DNA of 64,000 nucleotides from NCBI GenBank assembly GCA_963788305.1, contig CAWBGK010000011.1:433758-497757 (forward strand). The letters are read 5' to 3'. Every line of letters starts with the position of its first letter. The first letter of the stretch is position 1. A program made the translations under genes and the position numbers. This DNA comes from UTCFX2 sp963788305. Lineage in GTDB: Bacteria > Chloroflexota > Anaerolineae > Anaerolineales > UBA4823. The notes beneath the pieces are model-generated. The model did no database searches. It had not been told where the DNA came from and worked only from the letters and a program-made list of their open reading frames with translations. Shown piece by piece: positions 18,977 through 28,267 of this stretch.

Positions 18977-19813
18977 TCAATCATTAGAATTGGGGATATC
19001 TTCGGCTTGACAGGAAACTGCACTTCTGTCAACAGGACTTCGAAGGGATCCTGTTGAGAAACCTCTCGAAAATAAACTTCTCGGCTCGGTCCAGAAATCC
19101 GATAGCTGTTGGTATCTATCCAGGTCATTAAATTTTGGTAGGTCTCGGTTAATCCCTCGAAGCATCCTTGATGGACAATGCAAGCCATCACCTCCTCGGC
19201 AGGAAGATCATGAATGCTTAAAATGATCTCCAGCACAAGGTGCTCCATCAAACGGCAATGCCGCTTCAACGTCTAAATCTCGCTCTCTGTATTCCGTATT
19301 GTAATAGATAGCCAGACGCCATCTGGCCGATCCTAATGCTCCTTCGCAAAATTGAACCGCCTCTTCAAGTTCTGAAAACAAACCGGAGATGGAGAGATAG
19401 GATGGGACTTTTGGCGGATGCCGATCACGCGCTGGACAGGGATCGATTTGAGTGCGACCTCATAAGGTGGAAGCATCCCTTCCTGCTTAATCTGGCGCAT
19501 TCTTGCTTCGACTTGCAGGAGGCTGGGCATTCTGGTCGAGGATTTGACTTTCAATCTCGAGGCGCTTCAGGTGCATCATCCCCCTCAATTCTGAGGCCGA
19601 AATATCCTCGCTAAAGAGCCTGTGAATCTGATCCAGGGAGAAACCGATATCTTTCAGCGCCATATTGTTCAAGTGGGAGAACTGATGGATGGAGAAATAT
19701 CGATAGCCGGTAAAGCGATCAATCCAGGCTGGAGTTGCAACAAATCCTTTTGGGCGTAATGACGGAGAATTTTCACTGTAGACCGGCTTTGAAAAGTCGC
19801 CAATCTTTAGCAT
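18977..19813 (-). CDS. MerR family regulator with effector-binding domain, several frame breaks
   Basis: A BmrR-like transcription regulator of about 275 residues read across breaks near 19790, 19730, 19530 and 19400. The N-terminal winged helix-turn-helix reads MLKIGDFSK, then STVKILRHYAQKDLL (shifted frame), then WIDRFTGYRYFSIHQFSHLN and ALKDIGFSLDQI, the standard MerR layout. A coiled coil follows (MHLKRLEIESQILDQN), then a GyrI-like ligand domain (PPYEVALKSIP, MACIVHQGCFEGLTETYQNL). The end is placed at 18977, where the shifted frame closes with PNSND. It probably controls itself and the adjacent effector-binding protein. Confidence 0.68.
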
Positions 19814-19953
19814 TCGGATCTCTTTATGAATATCAGCTTACCAGAAACACTAAGATTGTATACCCTCCCATTAGAGGAGAATGAAGAGCAATCTCGACCT
19901 TTTCTTTTGCGTTGTATCCGATTAAAAAAGAGAGGCGAATTGGGATCGTGGTG

Positions 19954-20835
19954 ATGGTAGTTTTTCCAGGCGTGCTCGAAGTTGCGGGTGGCATAACAGT
20001 ACTGGCACGGTTGCGATTGCTATTCCTATGCTGGTTGGTTTTTATGTCCTGTTTTGGTTAAAGGTTGCCCAGCAGTGGGACAAAGCTGTTTTGCTGCGGT
20101 TAGGGTAATTTTCGCGGGCTGCGGGGTCCGGGAACATTTTGGTATCGTACCGATAATTGATACCACACCAAACTGGATCGACCACCGGGTCATGGTTACT
20201 CCTTTCTCCGCAGAAAAGACTCTGACCTCCGACACAGTGCCGGTTGATGTCGACGCCGTTCTGTTCTGGATGGTTTGGGATGCTGAAAAGGCTGCGCTTG
20301 AGGTCAACGATTACCAGGTTGCAATTGGCTGGGCAGCCCAGACTGCACTGCGCGAAATCATCGGTCAGATGACCTTGGCAGACATCCTGATCGGCCGGGC
20401 AAAAATGGACTCCGATCTGCAGCAGATCATCGACGAGCGCACCACACCCTGGGGCGTTTCGGTGCAATCGGTTGAAATCCGGGATGTCGTCATTCCTCAG
20501 GACCTTGAAGATGCGATGAGTCGTCAAGCCCAGGCTCAGCGCGAGCGCCAGGCCCGGGTCATCCTGGGAGAGTCTGAGAAGCAAATAGCCCATTCGTTTG
20601 CCGAGGCATCGCAGTCATATATCAACAACCCAACTGCACTGCACCTGAGGGCAATGAACATGCTCTTCGAAGGGCTTAAGGGAAGGGAGCACTGGTGATT
20701 GTCCCCAGCAGCGCCGTTGACACCATAAATCTCGGGGGATTGAGCGGGATCGCCGCCCTGTCCCAGACTGTTCAGGCCGGAACTGGCGAAAAGCGCGCTC
20801 CAGAAATCAGCAACATAGAAAGTGATATCCAATGA
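19954..20835 (+). CDS. Slipin/stomatin (SPFH domain) protein, frame breaks
   Basis: A membrane-anchored SPFH protein. A hydrophobic N-terminal helix (AIPMLVGFYVLFWL) precedes the stomatin start (QWDKAVLLRLG, FRGLRGPGTFW in a shifted frame, then IVPIIDTTPNWIDHRVMVT) and the SPFH core ending in the coiled-coil-forming LEDAMSRQAQAQRERQARVI. The C-terminus (VIVPSSAVDTINLGGLSGIA) is in another frame and stops at 20835, overlapping the CPBP protease start by 4 bases. Breaks lie near 20107, 20150 and 20690. The N-terminal boundary is uncertain; 19954 is the earliest plausible ATG. Slipins are often paired with a NfeD-type protease; here the partner is a CPBP protease. Confidence 0.72.
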
Positions 20836-21758
20836 TCAACCAGGTTTTCAGGCAGAAAAGCCTTGTCGTATTTCTAATTATTGCATTCGCAGCCGCCTGG
20901 GCGTTGTTTCTGCTCCCTTTGGCGTTTGGTGCGCCCGTTTCGCCTGCCCGACAGACAGTGTCTTTGATAAGCTGGTCGATTGCGATGTGGGCACCTGGCA
21001 TCGCCGCCCTTATAGCTGTCAAGCTGGTCGAGAAGAAGCCCGTGAGCAGCCTGAACTTGAGGCGGTTGGGCAACTGGCGGACCTATCTTTGGGCCTGGCT
21101 GGTTCCAGTATTCCTCACGATTGCAGCCGGGGCGCTCACCTGGATTTTTGGCGTCGGGAAGCTGGATCTTGAATTCAAAGCGATACAAACTGCGATGGCA
21201 AGCACCAGCGGCGCACAGCTACCGCCATTAATGATCGTCGGTATCCAATTGCTGGCTGCACTGACCGTGGGGCCGTTGTTTAACACGCTTTTTGCCTTGG
21301 GCGAAGAACTCGGTTGGCGAGGATTCCTACTCCCCAGGCTGCTGCCGCTCGGCCAGTGGAAAGCAATTGGGCTGAGTGGGATCGTCTGGGGAATCTGGCA
21401 CGCCCCCGTGATCCTGCAAGGCCACAATTATCCACAGCATCCAATCGCCGGTGTGTTCCTGATGATTGTATTCTGTGTGCTGTTTGGGACGATACTGAGC
21501 TGGCTTTATCTGCGCACACGCAGCCCATGGGCGCCTGCATTGGGGCACGGCAGTTTGAATGCTGTCGCCGGATTGCCGATCTTGTTCATGCCAGCTGTGG
21601 ATCTGGCCTTTGGCGGCACTTTATCCAGCATCATCGGTTGGATTCCTATGATTGCTTTCATCGGTTGGCTCGTATGGAGCGGAAGGCTCCCCGTTCGGGA
21701 CGAGCTTTCGGTGGAGGATAATCCAGCTGCCAACACCAAGGCTACCCTAACCCTTTAA
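20832..21758 (+). CDS. CPBP family intramembrane metalloprotease
   Basis: A 308-residue membrane protein with about eight hydrophobic segments and the three CPBP/Abi motifs: EE-x3-R at 158-163 (GEELGWRGFLLPRL), W-x2-H at about 187-190 (WGIWHAPVIL), and a further His in GHGSLNAVAG near 239. The family includes Rce1-like CAAX proteases and immunity-type proteins. Its ATG overlaps the slipin stop (ATGA), so the two are co-translated and may act in one membrane complex. Substrate unknown. Confidence 0.88.
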   Translation: MINQVFRQKSLVVFLIIAFAAAWALFLLPLAFGAPVSPARQTVSLISWSIAMWAPGIAALIAVKLVEKKPVSSLNLRRLGNWRTYLWAWLVPVFLTIAAGALTWIFGVGKLDLEFKAIQTAMASTSGAQLPPLMIVGIQLLAALTVGPLFNTLFALGEELGWRGFLLPRLLPLGQWKAIGLSGIVWGIWHAPVILQGHNYPQHPIAGVFLMIVFCVLFGTILSWLYLRTRSPWAPALGHGSLNAVAGLPILFMPAVDLAFGGTLSSIIGWIPMIAFIGWLVWSGRLPVRDELSVEDNPAANTKATLTL

Positions 21759-21766
21759 CCCGATTT

Positions 21767-21782
21767 TGTTTCACGTGAAACA
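21767..21782 (+). other. parS-like centromere site 1
   Basis: The 16 bases TGTTTCACGTGAAACA are an exact match to the conserved bacterial parS sequence bound by ParB (Spo0J). It lies 9 bases after the CPBP stop, in a convergent intergenic region. No parA or parB is in the window. Confidence 0.8.
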
Positions 21783-21803
21783 TTCGAGGGAATAAAGAAA
21801 AAA

Positions 21804-21830
21804 CCAGGGCGCCTGATTGAGGCGCCCTGG
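21804..21830 (-). terminator. Intrinsic terminator between the two parS-like sites
   Basis: A 10-bp perfect stem (CCAGGGCGCC/GGCGCCCTGG) with a 7-base loop. On the minus strand it is followed by TTTTTTCTTT, so it terminates the leftward operon (dNK, nucleotidyltransferase, small ORF). Confidence 0.82.
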
Positions 21831-21836
21831 TGGAAT

Positions 21837-21852
21837 CGTTTCACGTGAAACA
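21837..21852 (+). other. parS-like centromere site 2
   Basis: CGTTTCACGTGAAACA, one mismatch (first base) from the parS consensus, 70 bases after site 1. Two such sites so close together are unlikely by chance. Confidence 0.72.
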
Positions 21853-21893
21853 TCCATTCAACCTTCCCAGGCGCCGTTTTCCTCGCCCACGAT

Positions 21894-22127
21894 TCAAGCG
21901 TCTCCTCCACAAGATCCAGATACAGAATCAAGCGCGTTTACCCGCTCCTCCAGCTCCGATCCAGCGATCCCCAGTATTCCCATCGTCCAACTCCAATCGG
22001 AGCGCTGTGTGGAATTCTCTGGATACAGTCCGGCCAGCTGCGTCCAGGTCGAGACAAAAGGCCAGAGCATGAGAGCTGGCTGGTCACTCTCAGCAAATTC
22101 CTGAAAAGCAGACAGATAATACTTCAT
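21894..22127 (-). CDS. Small hypothetical protein after the nucleotidyltransferase
   Basis: A 77-residue frame beginning MKYYLSAFQEFAESDQPALM and ending GSCGGDA. The order of the operon (kinase, nucleotidyltransferase, this frame, terminator) and the codon-like composition suggest a gene, but there is no clear ribosome site; the frame also extends up to a GTG at 22154, overlapping the upstream stop. No family recognised. It may be a C-terminal helper of the nucleotidyltransferase. Confidence 0.45.
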   Translation of the reverse strand: MKYYLSAFQEFAESDQPALMLWPFVSTWTQLAGLYPENSTQRSDWSWTMGILGIAGSELEERVNALDSVSGSCGGDA

Positions 22128-22143
22128 GCGAAATAGCTGAAAT

Positions 22144-22869
22144 TTAACCGGCACTTCCTGAGACGTCAGTGACCGATACGCTTCTGTCCAGGTCTTTCAG
22201 CCAGCTGGTTAACAATTCCCGCTCAAGACGAGGCGAACCCAGCAACCCCAAGAGCCCATGAAATAACCCTGGGCGACCCAGGGCTTCAGCCCTCGCAGGG
22301 AATTCCAGCAGCAGCCGGCGTTCAGGTAGCGGTGCTCCGATCAGGCTGGCTATCGCGTTTGCTGCATTTTCAACTGCGGTCAGGTATTCGTTGACCGCAG
22401 CGGGGCTGCCATCGATCGAATCGCTTTGCAGATGGAACCAGATTTCCCGCGCTTTATCTGCCTGCACCCGGGCCCTTTGAAAGACATGGTCCGGTCGACC
22501 ATATTGCCCTCGCACACTTGCCTGGATAAAATCCAGGAAATGCTGTGGGTCGTATAGGATTTTGCAGGCATTCAAGCTAGGTCCCAACCACGGATGGACA
22601 CGCAAATGGCGAGTGTCTCGATAATCTTGCTGGCAATGGTGCACAATATCAAGGTGGATATCGTCTGTCATCCGGAGCAGCTCATGCTCAAGCTCGGGTG
22701 GATCGAGGTGGACAAAGAACAAATCTACATCTGCTGAGCCGCCCAATGCATAGTTTTCCCCCAAGAATGAGCCGCAAAGAAATACTGCGAGAACATTGCT
22801 CCCGGATCTTGTCCTTCGGTCTACGGTCTCGAGGATAAATTTTTGAATGAATTCTCGGTTGATTCGCAT
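22144..22869 (-). CDS. Nucleotidyltransferase-domain protein
   Basis: A 241-residue protein of the polymerase-beta nucleotidyltransferase superfamily. The active-site pattern GS-x(n)-D-x-D is seen as FLCGSFLGENYALGGSADVDLFFVH at about residues 30-55 (Asp47 and Asp49 as metal ligands). The C-terminal half is helical, similar to aminoglycoside or small-substrate nucleotidyltransferases. The substrate is not evident. It sits 43 bases after the deoxynucleoside kinase on the same strand. Confidence 0.75.
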   Translation of the reverse strand: MRINREFIQKFILETVDRRTRSGSNVLAVFLCGSFLGENYALGGSADVDLFFVHLDPPELEHELLRMTDDIHLDIVHHCQQDYRDTRHLRVHPWLGPSLNACKILYDPQHFLDFIQASVRGQYGRPDHVFQRARVQADKAREIWFHLQSDSIDGSPAAVNEYLTAVENAANAIASLIGAPLPERRLLLEFPARAEALGRPGLFHGLLGLLGSPRLERELLTSWLKDLDRSVSVTDVSGSAG

Positions 22870-22912
22870 GCAATTCCTCTTTTCGAGGCGTCAACACTCC
22901 TGTATCTGGAGG

Positions 22913-23548
22913 TCATAACGGTAGTTCCGTCTGGAATGGGGGCAGCTTTAGGGTTTGGCGAATGCGGTTTTCAACCCAGGCCAAATCCTCCAGGTTGCGG
23001 ACAAAATCAAGTTGGTTTGTATCGATCCATAACACCGGCGAACGGCGAGTCTGACCATCTGAAAAAAAATCGTCATATGCCTGACCCAGTTCTTTAATAT
23101 ATTCTCTCTCCATGTTGCGCTCATAAGGCCTGTCGCGCAGCGCTATCCGCTGCATTAATACATCCGTATCAGCTCTGAGATAGACAATCAGATCTGGTGG
23201 GATAATTTTTTCAGCGAGGGCTTCGTGGACGCGGTAATACATATCCAGTTCATCTCCGCTCAGGTTTATTCGCGCAAAAAGAGCATCTTTCTCGAATGTA
23301 TAATCCGCCAACAGGTGGGGTTGTTGGGAAAGCATTTCGGTTACTGTCCGGCGCTGCTGATGATAACAACTCAGCAAGAAAAATATCTGGGTTTGAAATG
23401 CATAGCGATTACGATCTGAATAGAAATCCGACAAAAATGGGTTTTCCTCAAAGACTTCCAACAGCAAGCCGGACCGGAATGCGGGTTTTAAAGTTCGAGC
23501 TAATGTGGTTTTCCCAACGCCAATCACGCCTTCAATCGCTACATACAT
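22913..23548 (-). CDS. Deoxynucleoside kinase
   Basis: A 211-residue dNK/dGK-type kinase that phosphorylates deoxynucleosides for salvage. The P-loop is at the N-terminus (MYVAIEGVIGVGKTTLA), followed by the substrate motif (EVFEENPFLSDFY), a DYTFEKDALFA segment, and the lid region (LRDRPYERNMEREYIK). The length fits the family. It is divergent from ssb and probably heads the leftward unit with the nucleotidyltransferase. Confidence 0.88.
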   Translation of the reverse strand: MYVAIEGVIGVGKTTLARTLKPAFRSGLLLEVFEENPFLSDFYSDRNRYAFQTQIFFLLSCYHQQRRTVTEMLSQQPHLLADYTFEKDALFARINLSGDELDMYYRVHEALAEKIIPPDLIVYLRADTDVLMQRIALRDRPYERNMEREYIKELGQAYDDFFSDGQTRRSPVLWIDTNQLDFVRNLEDLAWVENRIRQTLKLPPFQTELPL

Positions 23549-23688
23549 ACTTCATTCTCTCATTATACGTTGCTTTTTGTGTTAATTTTACATAGTTTAT
23601 TGCTTGTCGTCTGCTCGAAATTTCATGCTCCCCCAAGGATACCAGCGTTTCCGTCAGATGACAATGTAATGGGGTGAACTAGCTTCTC

Positions 23689-23716
23689 TTGACAAGTACC
23701 CGACTCGCGCTAAACT
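23689..23716 (+). promoter_or_regulatory. Sigma-70 promoter of ssb
   Basis: TTGACA (23689-23694), 16-base spacer, TAAACT (23711-23716), 51 bases before the ssb ATG, which has an AAGGAGT ribosome site. Confidence 0.65.
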
Positions 23717-23767
23717 GTGATCAGAATTTCGTCTGCCGATCTTTTTTACATTTACCAAGGAGTAACA

Positions 23768-24154
23768 ATGCCCGCTCTCAATCGCGTCCAACTCATCGGG
23801 AATCTAGGGAAAGATCCGGAATTACGCTTCACCCCAACCAATAAGAAGGTATGCCGTTTCAGCGTTGCGGTAAACAGGCGCTGGACCAGTTCCAATGGCG
23901 GTCTCAAAGAAGCAACCGACTGGTTCAATGTGGAAGCATGGGGAAGGCTGGGAGAAATCTGCCAGGAATACCTGAACAAGGGAAGCCTGGTTTACGTCGA
24001 AGGGCGACTGCAAACGGAACAGCTCGAGCACCAAGGCGAGAAACGGTATTTCACTAAAGTGGTCGCTTCCAACCTGCAGATGCTCGACCGAAAATCCGAA
24101 GAACCCGAGCTTTCTGCACCTCCTTCTGCGGAAGACGAGGAGTTTCCATTCTGA
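23768..24154 (+). CDS. ssb: Single-stranded DNA-binding protein
   Basis: A 128-residue SSB with the OB fold (MPALNRVQLIGNLGKDPELR, FSVAVNRRW, TDWFNVEAWGRLGEI, GSLVYVEGRLQT) and the acidic C-terminal tail ending DEEFPF, which recruits replication and repair proteins. The start at 23768 has AAGGAG 6 bases upstream. It is monocistronic, flanked by leftward genes. Confidence 0.96.
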   Translation: MPALNRVQLIGNLGKDPELRFTPTNKKVCRFSVAVNRRWTSSNGGLKEATDWFNVEAWGRLGEICQEYLNKGSLVYVEGRLQTEQLEHQGEKRYFTKVVASNLQMLDRKSEEPELSAPPSAEDEEFPF

Positions 24155-24219
24155 GGGCTCGTCCAACTCCAGGAGCCGCCAGCCAAATAATCTTGTTCGG
24201 TCTAATTGACTGGTATAGG

Positions 24220-24893
24220 TCAGACAGTCTGCCCTGGATTAGCTTGTTTCATCGCTTCCAACAATGCCCGGAAGGCGATCATCCCTGACAGACGCCTGTG
24301 GGAAATTTTTCCCAATGGGCTGGCAGAGGCAGCGGTATCTGCTAGAATTGCGATCCTATCACTGCTGTGATGGCGGGCTTGAAAATATGCCACCCCAAAA
24401 TCGAACAGCGATCCCATATCCAGCGGATTTCCAGATGGATCTTTCCCTTCTTCTACTTTGCTCCAGCCTGCCAGCCCTGTCAACAGTGCTTTTAATATTT
24501 CAGCGGGTCTCGGCTGAGATTCCTGGATATTCTCTTGCGCTGGATTCTCCTCTTCTAAAATATTCTGGACGAAAGAGATCAGCTCGTCAAGCGAGATTTC
24601 ATGACTCCGCATCTGTATCGCGATATGGCGCAGGCCTCTGGAATAGGTCTGTGCAGAGCCATTTGAGATCCTGCTTTCAAGCAGATTCGCCGCATAATCC
24701 ATCTCTTCAGCCAGGCTTTCTCCTCTTTCTCTTTTGCGGCTCCTGTGGCAATTTGGAAAACCTCGATCATGTGGTCGCCGTGATTGGCATTTACGCGATC
24801 GGCTTGATTCAGATTTTCCCGGTTCTGCAGCAGAGCGTTTCCTACGGCTTCGAAAAGCGGCGCGAGTTCCACAGAAGGGTGTCTTGTGATCAC
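24220..24893 (-). CDS. DAK2/DhaL-like domain protein, frame break near 24710
   Basis: A protein of about 224 residues read across one break. The N-terminal part (LNQADRVNANHGDHMIEVFQ) resembles the Asp/His-containing nucleotide-binding loop of DhaL/DAK2 domains, and the C-terminal half is helical (LLTGLAGW, KISHRRLSGMIAFRALLEAM). The annotation as DAK2-like is tentative. It follows pepF by about 20 bases. The start at a GTG (24893) lacks a clear ribosome site. Confidence 0.55.
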
Positions 24894-24913
24894 TTAAGGA
24901 GCTTTCAACGAAA

Positions 24914-26681
24914 CTAAACTAAGTCTAATTGGTCGATCAGGCCGGCGATCACATCAAAACCACCTTGCCAGAAGGTCGGTGAATGGATGTCGATCCCCGC
25001 AGCATCGAGGATTTTTTCAGGTGATTGAGACCCGCCCGCAGAGAGCAGCTTTAGATAGCGCGGTTTAAAAGGATCGCCTTCAGCTTTAAATTGACGGTAG
25101 AGGGACAGCACAAGCAGCTGCCCGAAGGAGTAAGCATAGACATAGAAAGGCACGCGGTAGATATGCGGAATTGAAACCCATTCCCAGCGGAACTCTGGGG
25201 CGATTTCTACAGAATCACCTAACTGTGCATCCAGATTGTTCATGTATTCATTAGAAATGTCCTCCACCGTCGCCCCCTGCAGGACCATTCCGTGGGCCTG
25301 GCGCTCAAATAAGGCGAAGAATGCCTGGCGCATGATCGTTGCATATGCATCATCCACCTGACGGAAGAGCAGTTCGCGCCGAACTGTTTCATCATCCTCC
25401 TGTTCCAGGAGCCGGTCGATCAGCATGATTTCTCCGAAGGTGGAGGCCGTCTCGGCCAGAGGTAAACTGGGTTGCTGTGTAAAAAGGTTGCGATGTTCAG
25501 CCAGCATCGAATGGACAGCGTGTCCCAGCTCGTGGGCGAGGGTCGCAACATCATCCGGATTTCCTTGGAAGTTGACCAGCACCCAGGGTGTCAGGTCAGG
25601 ACCAACCGTATCACAAAAGGCTCCACCTCGTTTGCCCTTTCGAACTTCGCTGTCAAGATGACCTTCGTCGAAAACCCGCCGAGCGAGCTTCTCCAGCTGT
25701 GGATCAAATCGGTTGAATAAATCAAACACTAAATGGGCGGACTCATCGAAGGAATATTTCTTTTGCGATTTTGCTAACGGTGCATAAATATCATAACGGC
25801 GCAATTGCTTCATCCCCAACATGCGGGCTTTAACCCGAAAAAACCTCTGAAAAAGGGGAGCGTTCTGCTGGCAGACATCCAACAAGGTGTCAACAACCGG
25901 GTCAGGGATATTGTTCAACAGGTTTCGAGCGGCAATAGGTGAAGCGAACTTCCGCAAATCTACCTGCTCGCTCTTCCAATCACGCACCAGAGTCTGGTAA
26001 ATCTGTCCGAGGATCGGACCATCCTGCTCGTAAACCTTGTAAAGCTCCTGGTAGGCAGCTGCGCGGAGGTCAGCCTTATGGCTGCGAGCATAAATCATCA
26101 GCTCCCCGCGCGTCAGTTCCTCAGTGTGCCCATCAACATCAATCCGAAAGAGTGTACCGGTTCGTGATCGAGTCATAGAGATTGATCAGCGCATTAGACC
26201 CTGTCGAATTCTTGATGTTCACAATTTTCTCTTCTGGCTCAGTGAGGGTGTGAGGCTTAAAGAGGCGAATCTGCTCCAGCCAATAACGGAAATCCCCGGA
26301 AGCTTCTATAAAGACGCAGCAGCAGCGACTTGATCAATCTCCTTCCACCACAGAGAGAAGAACATGATCCGGTTTTCAAAACCAGCCATGATCTGCTGGA
26401 CCTCTGACATGGAAGGCCTGGGCGCCCTGATCTTGGGTATTTGCGGAAAAGCTCAGACCGGCAAATTCGTTTATCTTATAAGCCAGCCTGTTGAGAGATT
26501 CGAGCTCATGAACTATTTCCATGAAATCCTCAGCGGCTATGTCCACCGTAAGCATAGCTCGCCGCCTTTCGAACCTGGTCGATGCTGATTCGAGTTCCGC
26601 CAGGGCTTGCTGCATTTCTACGCTTTTCTGCGATGGATACAGATCTTCCAAACTCCAGCTTGATTGCAGATAGGTTTCCAT
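24914..26681 (-). CDS. pepF: M3 family oligoendopeptidase (PepF-like), frame breaks near 26180-26380
   Basis: A zinc metallopeptidase cleaving short peptides in the cytoplasm. The N-terminus (METYLQSSWSLEDLYPSQ) starts at 26681. The catalytic part from about residue 170 is intact and has the HEXXH motif (LATLAHELGHAVHSM), the downstream Glu helix (LAETASTFGEIM) and the C-terminal VPFYVYAYSFGQLL. Between 26376 and 26176 the frame changes at least once (FENRIMFFSLWWKEID is in the intermediate frame). Total about 590 residues, normal for PepF. It starts 20 bases after ychF. Confidence 0.88.
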
Positions 26682-26701
26682 TTTGTCCTGTCCCTGCCGT
26701 G

Positions 26702-27787
26702 TTACAAATTGAACCGCACATGCATAATCTCGCCGTCCCGGACGAGATAGTCTTTTCCCTCCAGGCGCAGCCGTCCGTGAGAGCGTGCTTCGACCAGACC
26801 GCCCAGGGAGACTAATGTATCATATTCCACAACTTCAGCTCGGATGAAACCTTTTTGCAGATCGGTGTGAATTGCTCCAGCCGCCTCCCAGGCGGTTGAT
26901 CCTCTCCGCACGGTCCAGGCGCGGACTTCGTCTTCGCCAACAGTAAAGAAAGACTGCTGACCAAGTAAATCATAAGACTGCCTGATCACTTTTTCAAGGC
27001 CCAGTTCGTCTATTCCATATTCAGCCATGAATAATTCCGCCTCGTCAGGGGCAAGCTGTGCCAGATCCATCTCAAGTCTTCCCTGGAGAGGCAGGACAGC
27101 GCTTTTCTTGTGCAAATAATCCAGCTGCGGTGGTGTCTGCCCATCGGCAAGGTTGAGAAGCACCAGCATCGGCTTCAGGGTGAGCAATCCGAAGCCAGAA
27201 AGAAGTTTTTCTTCCGCCGGATCGATTTCGAGATCGCGTAAGGGTGTCCCACCAGATAATGTCCTTTGGAAAATCTCGAAAAGACTGTTTTCCCGGTCGA
27301 TCAGGGATTTTTCACGGCCTGCACCCTTCTTCTTTTCCTCAGCGAGCCGTTCCAGCTTGCGCTCAACCGCGATCAAGTCATTCAATGCCAGTTCTGCATC
27401 CATCCATTCCAGGTCGCGGCCTGGATTAACGCTGCCGGCTGGATGAGGAACGCTGGGGTTTTCAAAACATCTCACCACCTGGACGAAACCATCCATCTGG
27501 CTGAGCTGGTTTAACAGCTGTCCTGAAATGGCGCTCCGAGCTTCGTTGTTCGCACCACTGCTCCCCTCCAAACCAGCGATGTCAGCATACGTGACTTTTG
27601 CATAGGTGGTTTTAAGGGGATTAAAGAGAGCCACCAATTTCTCAACTCGCCTGTCCGGGACATCTACAACGCCTGTCCGCACTTCGATCCGTCCACCGCT
27701 CATCGTGATCGGCTGATCTCCACGTGTCAGTGCATTGAAGAGGGTCGTTTTTCCGCTCTGGGGGAGTCCAATAATACCTAATCGCAT
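26702..27787 (-). CDS. ychF: Redox-regulated ATPase/GTPase YchF
   Basis: An Obg-family P-loop protein that binds ATP and ribosomes. The 361-residue protein starts MRLGIIGLPQSGKTTLFNAL (Walker A), has the DIAGLEGSSG switch motif at about 68, a coiled-coil insertion (LNDLIAVERKLERLAEEKKK) and the C-terminal TGS domain (FFTVGEDEVRAWTVRRGSTA to DGEIMHVRFNL). The start at 27787 has AGGAAGAG upstream; an in-frame ATG at 27856 has none. Confidence 0.94.
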   Translation of the reverse strand: MRLGIIGLPQSGKTTLFNALTRGDQPITMSGGRIEVRTGVVDVPDRRVEKLVALFNPLKTTYAKVTYADIAGLEGSSGANNEARSAISGQLLNQLSQMDGFVQVVRCFENPSVPHPAGSVNPGRDLEWMDAELALNDLIAVERKLERLAEEKKKGAGREKSLIDRENSLFEIFQRTLSGGTPLRDLEIDPAEEKLLSGFGLLTLKPMLVLLNLADGQTPPQLDYLHKKSAVLPLQGRLEMDLAQLAPDEAELFMAEYGIDELGLEKVIRQSYDLLGQQSFFTVGEDEVRAWTVRRGSTAWEAAGAIHTDLQKGFIRAEVVEYDTLVSLGGLVEARSHGRLRLEGKDYLVRDGEIMHVRFNL

Positions 27788-27927
27788 GATCTCTTCCTGA
27801 TTACTCCTTCTACATTCGCACAAATCAAAGGGCTTCCCCTTGCCGGGAAGCCGCAAGGATACAATTATACTCTACTATATCCAGGACTCTGCCTGCAGCC
27901 TTTCTTCTGGCAGTCTCCATGAACGAC

Positions 27928-27956
27928 TTGACCTTCAACGTGGTTTTCGTTATACT
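27928..27956 (+). promoter_or_regulatory. Sigma-70 promoter of the tRNA-Leu gene
   Basis: TTGACC (27928-27933), 17-base spacer, TATACT (27951-27956), with the mature tRNA starting 13 bases later, as expected for a single tRNA transcript. Confidence 0.8.
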
Positions 27957-27968
27957 AAGGTGCACTAA

Positions 27969-28050
27969 GCCGGAGTGGCGGAACTGGCAGACGCGCACGA
28001 CTCAAAATCGTGTTCCCTCGGGAGTGTGGGTTCGATTCCCACCTTCGGCA
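27969..28050 (+). tRNA. tRNA-Leu (anticodon CAA)
   Basis: An 82-base cloverleaf. The acceptor stem GCCGGAG pairs with CTTCGGC, followed by discriminator A. The anticodon loop CTCAAAA gives CAA, reading UUG. A long variable arm (class II) and the TTCGATTCC T-loop are present. CCA is not encoded. It lies at the point where gene direction switches from leftward to rightward. Confidence 0.96.
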
Positions 28051-28068
28051 TGGTTATTCATGGCTAAG

Positions 28069-28112
28069 ATCACTGGTACCGCTCGCTTAAAGCGGATTCC
28101 GGTGATTTTTTC
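28069..28112 (+). terminator. Intrinsic terminator of the tRNA-Leu transcript
   Basis: A long stem (ATCACtGG..CCGCT with AGCGG..CCgGTGAT) is followed directly by six T residues, beginning 19 bases after the tRNA. Confidence 0.85.
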
Positions 28113-28182
28113 GTCTGATTAGAGGTTTATTTATTTCCACGTCCCCTGCTGACTGGAAACAAGACGGATTGCGTCCTCGCAT

Positions 28183-28226
28183 TGTGACCTTTATCACGTG
28201 TGCAAAATAGATTCTTTTGATATAAT
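28183..28226 (+). promoter_or_regulatory. Hydrogenase operon promoter with CRP/FNR-type site in class II position
   Basis: TGTGA-CCTTTA-TCACG (28183-28198) is a near-perfect CRP/FNR-family half-site pair. A perfect -10 TATAAT lies at 28221-28226, but no -35 consensus is present 17 bases upstream. The site centre is about 41.5 bases before the predicted start point (about 28232), the standard class II activator geometry. The operon would therefore depend on a CRP/FNR-family activator. Confidence 0.72.
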
Positions 28227-28267
28227 TTGTGGGAAATTTCACTATTGGCCCTATTAAGGAGTTAGCA

